DNA of 64,000 nucleotides from Clostridiales bacterium (GTDB taxonomy: Bacteria; Bacillota; Clostridia; Lachnospirales; WQUN01), in the NCBI GenBank assembly GCA_031269465.1, contig JAISZB010000335.1, forward strand, positions 47,656-111,655. The letters run 5' to 3'. Shown here in pieces: positions 28,176 to 37,306 of this stretch. Numbering within the stretch: the stretch's first letter is position 1; the number at the start of each line of letters is the position of its first letter. The notes beneath the pieces were generated by a model. The model did not search any database. It was not told where the DNA came from and worked only from the letters and a program-made list of their open reading frames with translations. A program made the position numbers and the translations under genes.

Positions 28176-28755
28176 GAATCAATCCTCCATTCGGGGCGCA
28201 TTTAAAAAAGCATGTGATTAATGCAAGAATTGCCAAGCAACTTTTCCCTAATTTTTCAAGTTTGATACACCCCAATATATTTTATAACTATTCTTGTGTT
28301 CTTTCAACTAATTCACTGATTATTTTCAAATATGAACTGTCAATCCCAACTTCCCAAAATGCGCCTTGCGCCTCTCCAGTGCGGCGATCTGCCTCAGCTG
28401 GCGCTTCCAGCCTCTAAAAGAGCTTATGCCTGAGCGAATCAGAACCTTTGGATTCGTCGCGTCATTAAATGTCGGCTCTTCCTTATTAAAGAGCCGTTAC
28501 TCTTGGGATGAACGCAGGCGTTTTGGGCGCGGAAAGCCGGATGCGGCTCTTATATGCGCATTTGCAGGTGCCGTGATGAATGAGGAGCAGCCAGGGAAAA
28601 ATCAAGGCCTCAAAACTATGCTGCTTGAGTCGCAGAATGCCTAAGGCCTCGATACGATATGTCACCGGATGCATTGAGAAAGGATGTTTCGAAGCTGGAT
28701 GCTTAATGTTGTGGCGCTACATCTTTGCTATACTGATTAGCATATGAAATGCCCA
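28176..28755. other. Gene-less stretch left of the group II intron
   Basis: AT-rich near 28200-28330, probably carrying the promoter of the leftward dehydrogenase operon, then debris without recognisable protein motifs. The last ~24 bases (TACTGATTAGCATATGAAAT...) look like the outer end of a palindromic element that the intron interrupts. Confidence 0.35.
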
Positions 28756-29449
28756 GTGCGCCCATAAGCAGACAGGCGCAATGAATATCTGCGTGGTTGC
28801 GCAAGGATACCGCCTTTAGCAAGCGGCAGGTAAAAACATCAAGCGGTAAAAGCCGCAGCCTATCATTCCGCGGCTTATCCGAAAGGGAAGCTGGACGGGG
28901 AGTGCAGCGTGCCGCTGCTCTTGTTGGACGGGGATTGCCGAGGCCGCAATCCTTAACGGCCGCGCTGTTCAGGAATGAAAATTCGCGCGCGAGGATGAAA
29001 GCTGAACTTGCCTGGCGCGATAGCCGAAGCGGGGCGGCTTCAGCTCACGCGCTAAAAGGAAAAGCGGCGTGCGCGGGACTTTCGATGGTTGCGCCTATTG
29101 GCAGTGCAGCTATGCGATGCTCGAAAGCCAGCGGCCGCAAGACGGCTGCAAATGGCGAAAGCCGCATCCGACAACGCGAAAAGCTAATCTTTGCGCGGCT
29201 GAATGGGGATTGCCCAAACCCAGATGAAAATATTCGGGCAAGGCGGCGCAGCTCCCGCAGCAGTCAATGGAGAACCCTGAATTGACAGGGATAGCCGTAA
29301 AAACGGAAGCGGCGGCGCCGCCCGCACTTGGCGGAGCCTGGCAAACAGGCCGCCGCCGAGGCGGGCTGGCTGAAAGGAGGGCGGATGATCAGCTTGCGGC
29401 GAAGGGGAGCGGCTCATCTCTTAATGCCGAGAAAGGAAGGCGCGGACGC

Positions 29450-31205
29450 GCTATGGGAAATCCAAGCGGGGCATTAAAAGGCTTGACCGCAAAAGCTCAA
29501 GATAAAACGCGCAAATTCCAACGCCTTTATCGGAATCCGCACAACCCGCAGCCCTGCTGGATGGCTTGCGGCAGCATCCACGCGAATGAAGGCGGCATGG
29601 CCGCGGGAGCGGATGGAACTGCACTTGGCGGCATAGGCGAACGCCGCATGGAGAAGATTGCCGCGGCTCTAAAAGGCCGCGGCCATCAGCCGCACCCGGC
29701 GCGCATATATTCCCAAGAATAGCAGCCCGGCGAAAAAGCGTCCGTCAGGGATGCCGCCTGCCAACGGCAAGTTGGCGCGGGAAGCAGTGCGAATGATGCT
29801 TGAAAGCATTTACGGGCAAAGCTTTTCCGACAGCCCGCATGGGTTTCGGCCGAATAAAAGCCGCCAAACGGCGCCTCTACAGGCGTCCACTGGCTTGTTG
29901 AGGGCGGCATTGAGGCGCGCTCCGGCAGTTTCGGCCGCCATGCATCAATCGGCCCGCTCAGGCGGCGCATTGGCGGCGAACCATTCATCCCGCTGATGCG
30001 GAAGCTTCTCAAAGCCGGATGCATGGAGCAATGGGAGTACGGCGAGACGCATGGCGGCGCGCCCCAAGGAAGCGGCATCAGCCCAATCCTTTCCAATATA
30101 TATCCTGGCAGGCTGGACAGGTTCATGGAAGATTGCAAGGGAGGCTTTGGCTGCGGGAGATGCAGGAAGGCCGGCCCCGGATGCCATCGGCTTGCAAGCA
30201 AGGCGGGCGCGCGGCGCATTCAGCTCGAAAAGGGAAAAGATGCATCAAGCAAAACAGAGCAAGCCGCCATTCTCCCTGAAATCAAAGCCATGCAAGCCGA
30301 AGCGGGGAAACCGCCTTCAAAAACGCCATTTGACGAAAACTGCAAAAGGGTTCAATGCGTGCGCTGCGCCGATGATTTTCCAAGAGGCGCTGCAGGAAGC
30401 AAAAAAGACGCTGAACTGGTCGAGGCCGGCGCGCGTGATTTTCTCGCGGAAAAGTTAAAGCTCAAGCTATCGGGCTGCGGCGCAGCGGTTTCCCGCAGCC
30501 AAAGCCTTAAAAAACGGAAGGGCGGCGCTGTACAGCGTACGCGGGAATATACCGCGGGCCTTCTCGCTCCACGCGAAAAGCGGGCGTCGAAACAATAGGG
30601 CGCAAGGCTTTCAAAATTCGCCGCGCTCCCGATGGCGGGGAAAGGCTCCGCGCATTGCGCGCGGCAATTTAATCAATAAGCCCGGCATAGCGGCTCCATC
30701 AGCATACAGCGCCGAAATGCGCGTACTGTTCAGCTTCTGCCGCATAGCCGACAGCGCTAATGCCACAGGACGTTTTGCAAGCGCAATGAAGCGTGGCATG
30801 CTTAGGACGCTCGCGTGTAAATATAGGCCTGCAGTTTCCAAGATGAAAGCCCAATATGTTAGAAACGGGCTGTTTGCGGCGGAATGCTCCGCTGAGGCGG
30901 AGGCCAAAAGCTCAACATTCCGCAGCGGCGGCTTCAAGCGGCTCGAAGTGCCTATCCGCGGCGCCAACGCCTCAACTCCGCCGGCGCATAAGAAATATGA
31001 CAAGGCCGGCAGTTTCATGAACCGCCTGCGAGCGGGAATCTGCGAACTATGCGGCAAGCATGCTGAAGGTCTTGCGCTTCACCAAGTCTAGAATCTAGAA
31101 GCTGAAAGGCCTAAAGGGCGAACTGGAGCGGGAGCGCGCAGTGAAAGAGAAACGGCGCAAAACACTTGTCGTGTGTACGGAATGCCACGACGCAGCCCAC
31201 AATTG
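29450..31205 (+). pseudogene. Group II intron reverse transcriptase/maturase with HNH domain, broken
   Basis: Ordered RT blocks are visible across frames. The RT1-2 region has IHANEGGMAAGADGTALGGI and LKGRGHQPHPARIYSQE, and then FSDSPHGFRPNKS. WLVEGGIEARSGSFGRH follows in a shifted frame. The RT4 block is GAPQGSGISPILSNIYPGRLDRF with SRPFIPL-type sequence just before it. The RT5 catalytic box reads RCADDF instead of YADDF. LKLKLS follows, then maturase-X-like sequence, and a zinc-dependent HNH end (ICELCGK, then LVVCTECHDAAHN in another frame). At least four frameshifts or stops interrupt it. The Tyr-to-Cys change in the YADD box is an extra sign of decay. Confidence 0.8.
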
Positions 31206-31234
31206 ATTATTTTGGCAAATGTTAGATAAACAGC

Positions 31235-31268
31235 GGGCCGCATACGCCGAGAGGTGTACGTACGATTC
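31235..31268 (+). ncRNA. Group II intron domain V-like hairpin
   Basis: The 34-base hairpin GGGCCGCATACGCC-GAGA-GGTGTACGTACGATTC has the size, GNRA-type loop and strand order of domain V. The usual catalytic AGC triad at the base (GAGCCG in active introns) is GGGCCG here, so the A is lost. It lies directly after the HNH remnant and before a domain VI-like stem, as expected. Confidence 0.7.
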
Positions 31269-31310
31269 TGGAGGGAGGGCGGCGCTACTTCACTGCAGCG
31301 CTCAACTTAC

Positions 31311-31428
31311 CTCACCTTTGAATCTAGATTATGCAATAAGCGCGAAATGCAGACATCGTCATTTAGCACTTTGAAAGTGTACAGTCAAGCTCATAAGCAG
31401 AAATTTTCAAAATGCAGATCAGCATGCC
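31311..31428. repeat. Palindromic element, major part, right of the intron
   Basis: Diverged arms (AATCTAGATTATGCAATAAG and GTACAGTCAAGCTCATAAGC), a core GCGAAATGCAGACATCG followed by TCATTTAGCAC, and the outer end AATGCAGATCAGCATGCC. The missing left outer end seems to lie at 28732-28755, left of the group II intron. Confidence 0.45.
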
Positions 31429-31810
31429 TTAAAAATAAAAAGAGCAGAGTGAAGCTAGCCTGATATGCTGGCTTCACTCTGCTCGTTGCGTTATTTGAAG
31501 TTAAAATCTCCAGGGATAACAGGAATAAATATAAGATTCTTTTAAGAAGGCGGATGCTGATTACCCGCTTGCCTTAGAGAAGGCAGTAGATTTTCTGCTT
31601 GTATTTGAACTGATTGCTGATTACCTGCTTGCATTTGAGCAGGTGTTTAATTGAAAATTAAGTTCGCTGCTGGATAAATCAAGTTCACTGCAGGAGTCAA
31701 AAATAAGTTGACTACTGCAATTCCAAAGATCAATTGAAATGCCTCCACCAGGGTTGCTTGCGTCGAGCCAGCCTTTGACAAAACTAACGCGCCCGTCATG
31801 ATTATGCTCA
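31429..31810. other. Gene-less stretch with a terminator and short imperfect repeats
   Basis: A leftward terminator is at 31432-31484. Between 31550 and 31720 there are imperfect direct repeats: GCTGATTACC(C/T)GCTTGC occurs twice about 60 bases apart, and AAGTT(C/G)(G/A)CT.CTG occurs three times. No gene is supported. Confidence 0.35.
31432..31484 (-). terminator. Rho-independent terminator for leftward transcripts
   Basis: A perfect 14-bp stem (GAGCAGAGTGAAGC / GCTTCACTCTGCTC) with a 15-base loop. On the minus strand it is followed by TTTTTATTTTT. It would stop transcripts coming from the nuclease gene region to the right. Confidence 0.7.
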
Positions 31811-32065
31811 AGCCTCTCAAACGCTGGCCGAGCCGCCCCTCGGCGGGCTGTAGTCTTTGTACTTGTCCTTGAATTTGCCGTAGCCGTTGAAAATCTTCAG
31901 CTGGTGGTCGCTCAGTCGGGCCGGGATCTGCTCTTCGCTTAATAATTCCTTGAAATTTGCTACAATGATGTAGTCAGCGTACTCCAGAACCTCATTGATA
32001 CCCTCGGCCCTTGCCTCTTCCCTGAAGTCTGTGTAAATGGTCATTATCCTGCTCTCCCTTCCAAA
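31811..32065 (-). pseudogene. Duplicated 3' end of the Rpn-like nuclease gene
   Basis: Encodes the last ~80 residues of the nuclease at 32382-33530 almost unchanged (FFGRESRIMTIYTDFREEAR onward), with a handful of substitutions (for example VANF/VTNF and GYGKF/DYDKF). It lacks the 24-base stretch coding for the second and third RAEG/KAEG units. The homology begins at AGCCTCTCAA on the left in both copies and stops at CCTTCCAAA on the right. Nothing like the nuclease catalytic core is present, so this is a truncated duplicate. A palindromic element lies between the copies. Confidence 0.8.
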
Positions 32066-32110
32066 GAAAATGCCACTGCCGTAAACTGACTTTCTTTTTG
32101 GACGCACCTT

Positions 32111-32252
32111 ACATACTGATTTTCATTGAAAATTACCTTGCCTTTTTGGAGCTAGACTATACAGCGAGTGCTAAATGCCGATATCGGCATTTAGCACCAT
32201 CCAATGGATAATCAAGCTCCAAAAAAGTAATGTTTGATGAAAATCGGTACAC
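32111..32252. repeat. Palindromic element, full copy
   Basis: Outer ends ACATACTGATTTTCATTG and GATGAAAATCGGTACAC, arms CCTTTTTGGAGCTAGACTAT and GATAATCAAGCTCCAAAAAA, and the perfect centre GCTAAATGCCGATATCGGCA followed by TTTAGC. It lies exactly between the two copies of the nuclease gene end. Confidence 0.85.
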
Positions 32253-32276
32253 TTGAAAAGAATGCCGGCAAATGAA

Positions 32277-32309
32277 AGCAAGCCTCCAGGATTCGCCTGG
32301 GGGCTTGCT
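32277..32309. terminator. Hairpin past the nuclease gene
   Basis: AGCAAGCCTCCAGG-ATTCG-CCTGGGGGCTTGCT forms a 14-bp stem with one mismatch, about 70 bases past the leftward nuclease stop. No strong T-run follows, so its role as terminator is likely but not certain. Confidence 0.5.
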
Positions 32310-32381
32310 CATGCCGACAATATTGGGAGGATGCCCCCCGCAGAGCTCGGCAGAGATTCAAGACTTGCGGAGGCGAGCCTC

Positions 32382-33530
32382 TCAAGCGCTGGCCGAGCCG
32401 CCCCTCAGCGGGCTGTAGTCTTTGTACTTGTCCTTGAATTTGTCGTAGTCGTTGAAAATCTTCAGCTGATGGTCGCTCAGTCGGGCCGGGATCTGCTCTT
32501 CGCTTAATAATTCCTTGAAATTTGTTACAATGATGTAGTCAGCGTACTCCAGAACTTCATTGATACCCTCTGCCTTTCCCTCTGCCCTTCCCTCTGCCCT
32601 TGCCTCTTCCCTGAAATCTGTGTAAATGGTCATTATCCTGCTCTCCCTTCCAAAAAAATCAGTCATTGCGTTCTTGTCGCCATTGAAGTATTTGATCCTT
32701 ATCACAACATTCATCCAATTAAGCAAATGCACTTGCTCATCGGAATCAAGCTTGCCGTACTCTCCCAAGACATAATCGTACCTGTCTTTAAGCTCAGCCA
32801 TGTCCCTTCCAATTTCCTGATCCAGAAGGAAAATCAGCCTCAGCAAGCCCTCCATGGCCATAAGATCTTCTTTCTTCAAATCATTGACATTGAAAACGCT
32901 GTAAACGAAATCCACCACATTCTCCCCATACTTGCAGAATTCGCTTGTGCTCGCCTTGAATATCACATTGGGCGTCCAGTTTTTTTGGCTATGGCTGAAA
33001 AGCACCATGGGAAAGACGAAAGGCAGTCGGTAATCCTTAAGATCCCTGATCTCTTTCTGAGATTTCAGGAAAACCCTCTTGCGTATCTCAAGCATGTATT
33101 CCTCCAGGCGAAAAGGCATGGTGAAATCAATGGAGGATTGGAACTCCAGGAGAAAAATGAAATAATCCGTGAAATCCGGGGGATTAATGCGCTCATTGCC
33201 GCCTTTGCCTTTTGCGCCGTAAACGATGCTTTCGTCTTTGAGGTAAACCTCGTAGATTATGTCAGCATAGATGCGGTTGACATCATGGATCTCAAATTCA
33301 GTATTCAACAAAAAGGTTTTGCGAATTGTTGCAGGATCAAGCCATGAAAGCCGGCAGTAAAGCTTGAGGAACTCAAGGAACACGGAAGCGCGCTTCATCA
33401 GCGCCTTATAGGAGACATCGTGGTAGGATCTGCCTTTGAGAGTGTTGTCTTCCTTCTTGGAACCATCTTCAACATTTACCTGCATCGCGACGCTTTCTTC
33501 ATATTGGTTCTGGTTTACCATATCAGGCAT
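32382..33530 (-). CDS. Rpn/YhgA-like PD-(D/E)XK nuclease (recombination-promoting type)
   Basis: A 382-residue protein of the Rpn/YhgA-like (transposase_31) group. An N-terminal His-containing start (GRSYHDVSYKALMKRAS) is followed by the PD-(D/E)XK-type core: ADIIYEVYL (Asp, near residue 89) and FIFLLEFQSSID (Glu-x-Gln, near 125). The C-terminal third has the family's low-complexity ARAEGRAEGKAEG run (near residue 309) and a charged tail. Relatives such as E. coli RpnA are DNA endonucleases that raise recombination and turn over quickly. The ATG at 33530 has AAAGGAG 7 bases upstream. The 3' end is duplicated downstream (31811-32065), in line with local rearrangement. Confidence 0.78.
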   Translation of the reverse strand: MPDMVNQNQYEESVAMQVNVEDGSKKEDNTLKGRSYHDVSYKALMKRASVFLEFLKLYCRLSWLDPATIRKTFLLNTEFEIHDVNRIYADIIYEVYLKDESIVYGAKGKGGNERINPPDFTDYFIFLLEFQSSIDFTMPFRLEEYMLEIRKRVFLKSQKEIRDLKDYRLPFVFPMVLFSHSQKNWTPNVIFKASTSEFCKYGENVVDFVYSVFNVNDLKKEDLMAMEGLLRLIFLLDQEIGRDMAELKDRYDYVLGEYGKLDSDEQVHLLNWMNVVIRIKYFNGDKNAMTDFFGRESRIMTIYTDFREEARAEGRAEGKAEGINEVLEYADYIIVTNFKELLSEEQIPARLSDHQLKIFNDYDKFKDKYKDYSPLRGGSASA

Positions 33531-34500
33531 AATTCGCTCCTTTATCTGTCTTTAAACGACGGTTGCGGGCAAGCCCTTCAACGCGGAGGCTTAGCGGCTT
33601 GAAACAAAAGCGCTAGGATTATGCTGGCGCATCCAGTCTGCGCTTGAGAAAGAAGGAGAACGGTTGAATGAAAGAAGCAAAAATGCGTTGTACTTACCTG
33701 GTGCATTATACTAAATTTAGACAAATAAAGCAAGCTATTTCCTTCAAATATTAAATTTATTTTTTCTCATAAGAGCATTTTGAGACAGCTAGAGAAGTAG
33801 AGATATTTAAAGCGTTGCAACCGGTGAACCAAAGTTGATGCGCTGTATTTGCTCATCATCAGCCTTATTTCATTATACCTCAAAACAGTGCGGAATCGCA
33901 ATCCAAGCAAATCAGCTCTACTCTCGTGGCGAGTTTTTCCATGATAACCATGAATCCACATGCTGTTGCAATGTCAATCAATCAAGATATGCATGCATCG
34001 TGGCAGCTCAGCTACGTCAGGGCTGCTATTTGAGTTTTTCACTTCTAATCCGTTTCGCTCATTGCCCTCTAACTCTACCTTGCAAAGCTTATTTTGCATA
34101 AGAGGAGATTTTTCCCGCTTTAATAGGTGGAAGGCTCTCTGTTGCTCTTTGATTGAGAAACTCCAGCTTTATGGAGCTGTAAATAGAGTCTTAAATATAT
34201 ATGAAATTATGTTTTAATATTTTATGATTATACGTTTAAATATCTTGTCTTATGCTTGCATAAAACCAACATATTTTGAGCGTTACACTGGGATTATTTT
34301 TTTAAGGCATTTTTAAGATTGAGAAATTTTTAGTTCAGAATGGCTTATTTGTCAATTTCCCAAGGTTTAATTGCATTCTTATCAATTAATCTAGTCCTTA
34401 GTAATTACCACTGAAGGATCTAAAACTCTAATAATAAACACGTGTTAACAATGATTTGCAACTTTAAACAAATTTTCAGTGAAAAAAGGAGGCAATAAAA
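33531..34500. other. Gene-less 970-base AT-rich gap
   Basis: No supported gene. It separates the leftward nuclease gene from the rightward sugar operon and must hold both promoters; no unambiguous -35/-10 pair was fixed. Open frames near 33835-34101 lack motifs and ribosome sites. Confidence 0.35.
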
Positions 34501-36171
34501 ATGAGTGGAACGTTTAGCAAAAGACTGGCCGCAATTATACCCTCTATGATAATGGTTTTAACCGCTTCATGCGGTTCATCGCCATCCTCGCCTGCTTCCC
34601 AGGCACCCTCTGTAAATCAGGAAAGCGATGGGCCGCTCGAGTCATATGGGGATCCTGTAAGCATTTCTTGGGCTGTCCAAGCCTCACAGGTGCAAGTTTT
34701 TCATGATGGCGACACCTATGCCCAAAACCGCTGATCGAAGAAAATAAAAGATGAACTGAACATTGAGCTGGAAGTAGCGTTTTCGGCGGACATAAGCACC
34801 GATGCATACAAGAACAAGCTAAATGCCACAATCGCCTCTGGGGATTTACCTGATGTATTCAGATGGAATGATAGATCGCTTTTCAAGCAGCTGGTCGAGT
34901 CAGGGGTGATTGCCAACCTGACGGATGTCTTTGAAGCCTATGCTCTGGACGGTGTAAAAGAATATCGTGAAAAGTTTCCAGAAAGCTTTGAAGGAGTGAC
35001 CTTTGACGGCAAGATGTATGCGTTTCCGTATATGAACGATAACTTCCATCAAACGCCGTTTTTGTGGATTAGAGACGACTGGCTGGAGAACACAGGCTCA
35101 AAAGCGCCTGAAACTGTAGAAGAGATGGTCGAGCTTGCTAGAATGTTTAAAAACAGCGATCCTGACGGCAACGGGCGATCTGACACATGGGGGCTGGGCG
35201 TCAACAAGAATATAGCGGCGTCTGATCTTGGATCCATAACCGGCTTGCTGTCGGCGTATGGAATTCCGGGCCGTCAGAACAACGCCATCTTCTACCGCCG
35301 AAACGGGAAGATAACATTTGCGTACATACAGGAGGAGGCCAAGGCGGCATTGGCTGTTGCGCGGGATATGTACGCAGAGGGGCTGATAGACCCGGAATTC
35401 ACGGTCAAAGACGCATCAATTCTAGAGCAGGATATCGCTTCCGGATCTCTTGGTATGCTGTATCACATGAACTGGGGCACTTGGTACCCGTTCAACTTAA
35501 TTTATGAGTCAGACGACGTCATCACCCGCCCCTACCCAATTCCCAAAGCCGAAGGATATGAATACAAAGTGGGCATCGAAGACAGCAGAACCGGAGATGT
35601 ATTCATGGTAAGCTCCTCATGCAAGAATCCAGAGGCTGTCATCAAGATTCTAAACCTCTATTACAATACCGTTGAAGCATCATCCGACGCGGACAGCTTC
35701 ATAACGTATTGGTCAGATGAGCAGTATCGTCTATGCCCCATCTATGTAGGCATACCGACAGAATTGTATGCTCCCGATCTTTTTGAAGCGTTTGAGAAAG
35801 GAAGCGGCGATGAGCTTTCCGGAACTGCGAAGAGCTACTACGGGTATGTGAAGGGATTTGAGGACGGCTCCGCCACAGATGCAAACGCCTACGGCACATG
35901 GGGCCAGATGTTCGACAGGGGATCAATGGCCATCGCGCTTAAAGACTACCGCAATGACAATGCAATAGTCTCCAATATCCTGTCAAATGACATTCCTGAG
36001 ATTTGGCTGCAAAACAATGGAACTCTGGGAACTATGGTTGATACGGCCTATACGGATATCATAGTAGGCAACAAGCCTTTAGACTCCTTCGACCAGTTTG
36101 TAAAGGACTGGCTGGCCGCAGGCGGCCAGCAAACCCTTGACGAGATGGAGAGGCTGTATCCGGCCGAGTAA
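34501..36171 (+). pseudogene. Sugar-binding lipoprotein (LplA type) with in-frame TGA
   Basis: One reading frame of 557 codons runs from the ATG at 34501 (AAAAGGAGG 8 bases upstream) to the TAA at 36169, interrupted only by TGA at 34732-34734 (codon 78). The N-terminus is a lipoprotein signal peptide (IIPSMIMVLTASCGSS). After the TGA the sequence continues smoothly as a family 1 sugar-binding protein: IKDELNIELEVAFSAD, SGDLPDVFRWNDRS, NSDPDGNGRSDTWGLGVN. Family members often have Trp near this position (N-x-W-T/S-K-x-(I/Y)), so a TGG-to-TGA change is the simplest cause. TGA is an ordinary stop elsewhere in the window. The gene may be a fresh pseudogene, depend on readthrough, or reflect a sequencing error. 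Two permease genes follow. Confidence 0.75.
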
Positions 36172-36196
36172 AAACAGGTTAAAGGCAATGCCTATT

Positions 36197-36300
36197 ATAC
36201 TGTTGCGCATAGAGGTTTAAAGATTGGCTTCTCATCGAGAAAGCGGATAATCAATCTCCAAAATTGGCGCATTTGGTTGAACATCTGCATAATCATCTCT
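36197..36300. repeat. Palindromic element, degenerate copy
   Basis: Left arm AGATTGGCTTCTCATCGAG and right arm GATAATCAATCTCCAAAATT are inverted in part, and the outer end resembles GGTTGAACATCTGCATAAT. It lies between the binding-protein and first permease genes. Confidence 0.4.
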
Positions 36301-36377
36301 CACGCAGAGCTTTGGCAGCGCGGACTCTCCGCGCTGCCCGGCCTTTGCCTTATGCGCTTTAAAGGGAGGCAATGACA

Positions 36378-37292
36378 ATGAATAAGAACCTGCGGCGAAA
36401 AGACAGGCTGTTGCGCGAGCTGCCGCTTCATTTCATGCTTTTGCCAGCTATCATATTGGTGGCGGTATACAGCTATGGCTCTATGATTGGGACTGTCATA
36501 GCGTTTCAGAAGTTCATTCCAGCAAATGGCCTGTTCGGCTCAGATTGGATAGGATTCTCCAATTTCAGGAACCTCTTCACTATGCCAAATATCTGGCAAG
36601 TGCTTAGAAATACGGTTGCGATCTCTTTGTTTAAAATGGCCGGGGGCGTCATAGTCCCCGTTGTTTTCGCTTTGCTTTTAAACGAGGTGGCTTCTCGCTT
36701 CGCCAAGAGATCTCTCCAAACTATCGTCTACCTTCCGAATTTCCTGTCATGGGTCATTTTAGCTGGAATCTTTACAGACATACTTTCTCCTGGAACAGGC
36801 ATTATAAATATGCTTCTTGGGAAAATAGGGATTCAGCCGATATTTTTCTTAGGCAGCCAGACATGGTTTCCAATCACGATGGTACTAACTGACATCTGGA
36901 AGACTTTCGGCTTTAATTCCGTCATATATCTGGCGGCTTTGACAAGCATAGATCCTTCTTTATATGAATCTGCGGAAATAGACGGCGCCGGACGGTGGAA
37001 GCAGACGCTTCACATCACACTTCCCGGTATCCTAAGCACTATGGTGCTTATGACGGTGCTTGCAATGGGCAACATACTAAACGGCGGCTTCGATCAAATT
37101 TACAATCTGTACTCTCCTTCAGTTTACGCTACTGGCGATATCTTAGATACCTTTGTATTCAGGCTTGGCATTCAGAACGCCCAGTACGCGCTATCGACCG
37201 CCGCAGGCCTTTTCAAGTCAGCAGTTTCCTTGATCTTTATAGCTGCGTCTTATTGGCTGGCAGACAAATTCGCCGGCTACAGGATCTTTTGA
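36378..37292 (+). CDS. Sugar ABC transporter permease (LplB type)
   Basis: A 304-residue permease with six predicted membrane segments; the first (FMLLPAIILVAVYSYGSMIG) begins near residue 20. The EAA loop is ESAEIDGAGRWKQTLHITLP near residues 205-224. ATGs at 36372 and 36378 are both possible; 36378 is chosen because GGGAGG is 8 bases upstream of it. It forms a channel with the next gene's product. It is 200 bases past the binding-protein gene, and the operon order (binding protein, LplB, LplC) is the usual one, whereas the 10.5-16.4 kb cluster has the permeases first. Confidence 0.92.
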   Translation: MNKNLRRKDRLLRELPLHFMLLPAIILVAVYSYGSMIGTVIAFQKFIPANGLFGSDWIGFSNFRNLFTMPNIWQVLRNTVAISLFKMAGGVIVPVVFALLLNEVASRFAKRSLQTIVYLPNFLSWVILAGIFTDILSPGTGIINMLLGKIGIQPIFFLGSQTWFPITMVLTDIWKTFGFNSVIYLAALTSIDPSLYESAEIDGAGRWKQTLHITLPGILSTMVLMTVLAMGNILNGGFDQIYNLYSPSVYATGDILDTFVFRLGIQNAQYALSTAAGLFKSAVSLIFIAASYWLADKFAGYRIF

Positions 37293-37306
37293 CAGGAGGT
37301 GTGGAG

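Larger units (their letters stand above)
28756..31310 (+). mobile_element. Degenerate group II intron
   Basis: The left end GTGCGCCC at 28756 fits the conserved GUGYG 5' splice-site start of group II introns. A ribozyme-like leader follows, then a broken reverse transcriptase/maturase gene with HNH domain (29450-31205), then a domain V-like hairpin (31235-31268), a GC-rich domain VI-like stem and an end near 31310 placed by eye. The total of about 2.55 kb is usual for a bacterial intron with an encoded protein. Many frameshifts and a changed domain V triad (below) suggest it no longer splices. The right boundary is uncertain by about 15 bases. Confidence 0.7.

Noticed and set aside
34732..34734. 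TGA in the binding-protein gene as a selenocysteine or recoded codon
   Set aside because: No SECIS-like hairpin was evident directly after it, binding proteins do not use selenocysteine, and many other genes in the window end in TGA.
36995..37306. Longer 403-codon form of the second permease
   Set aside because: The extra N-terminal part overlaps the previous permease in another frame and is not membrane-protein-like; AGGAGG places the start at TTG 37307.
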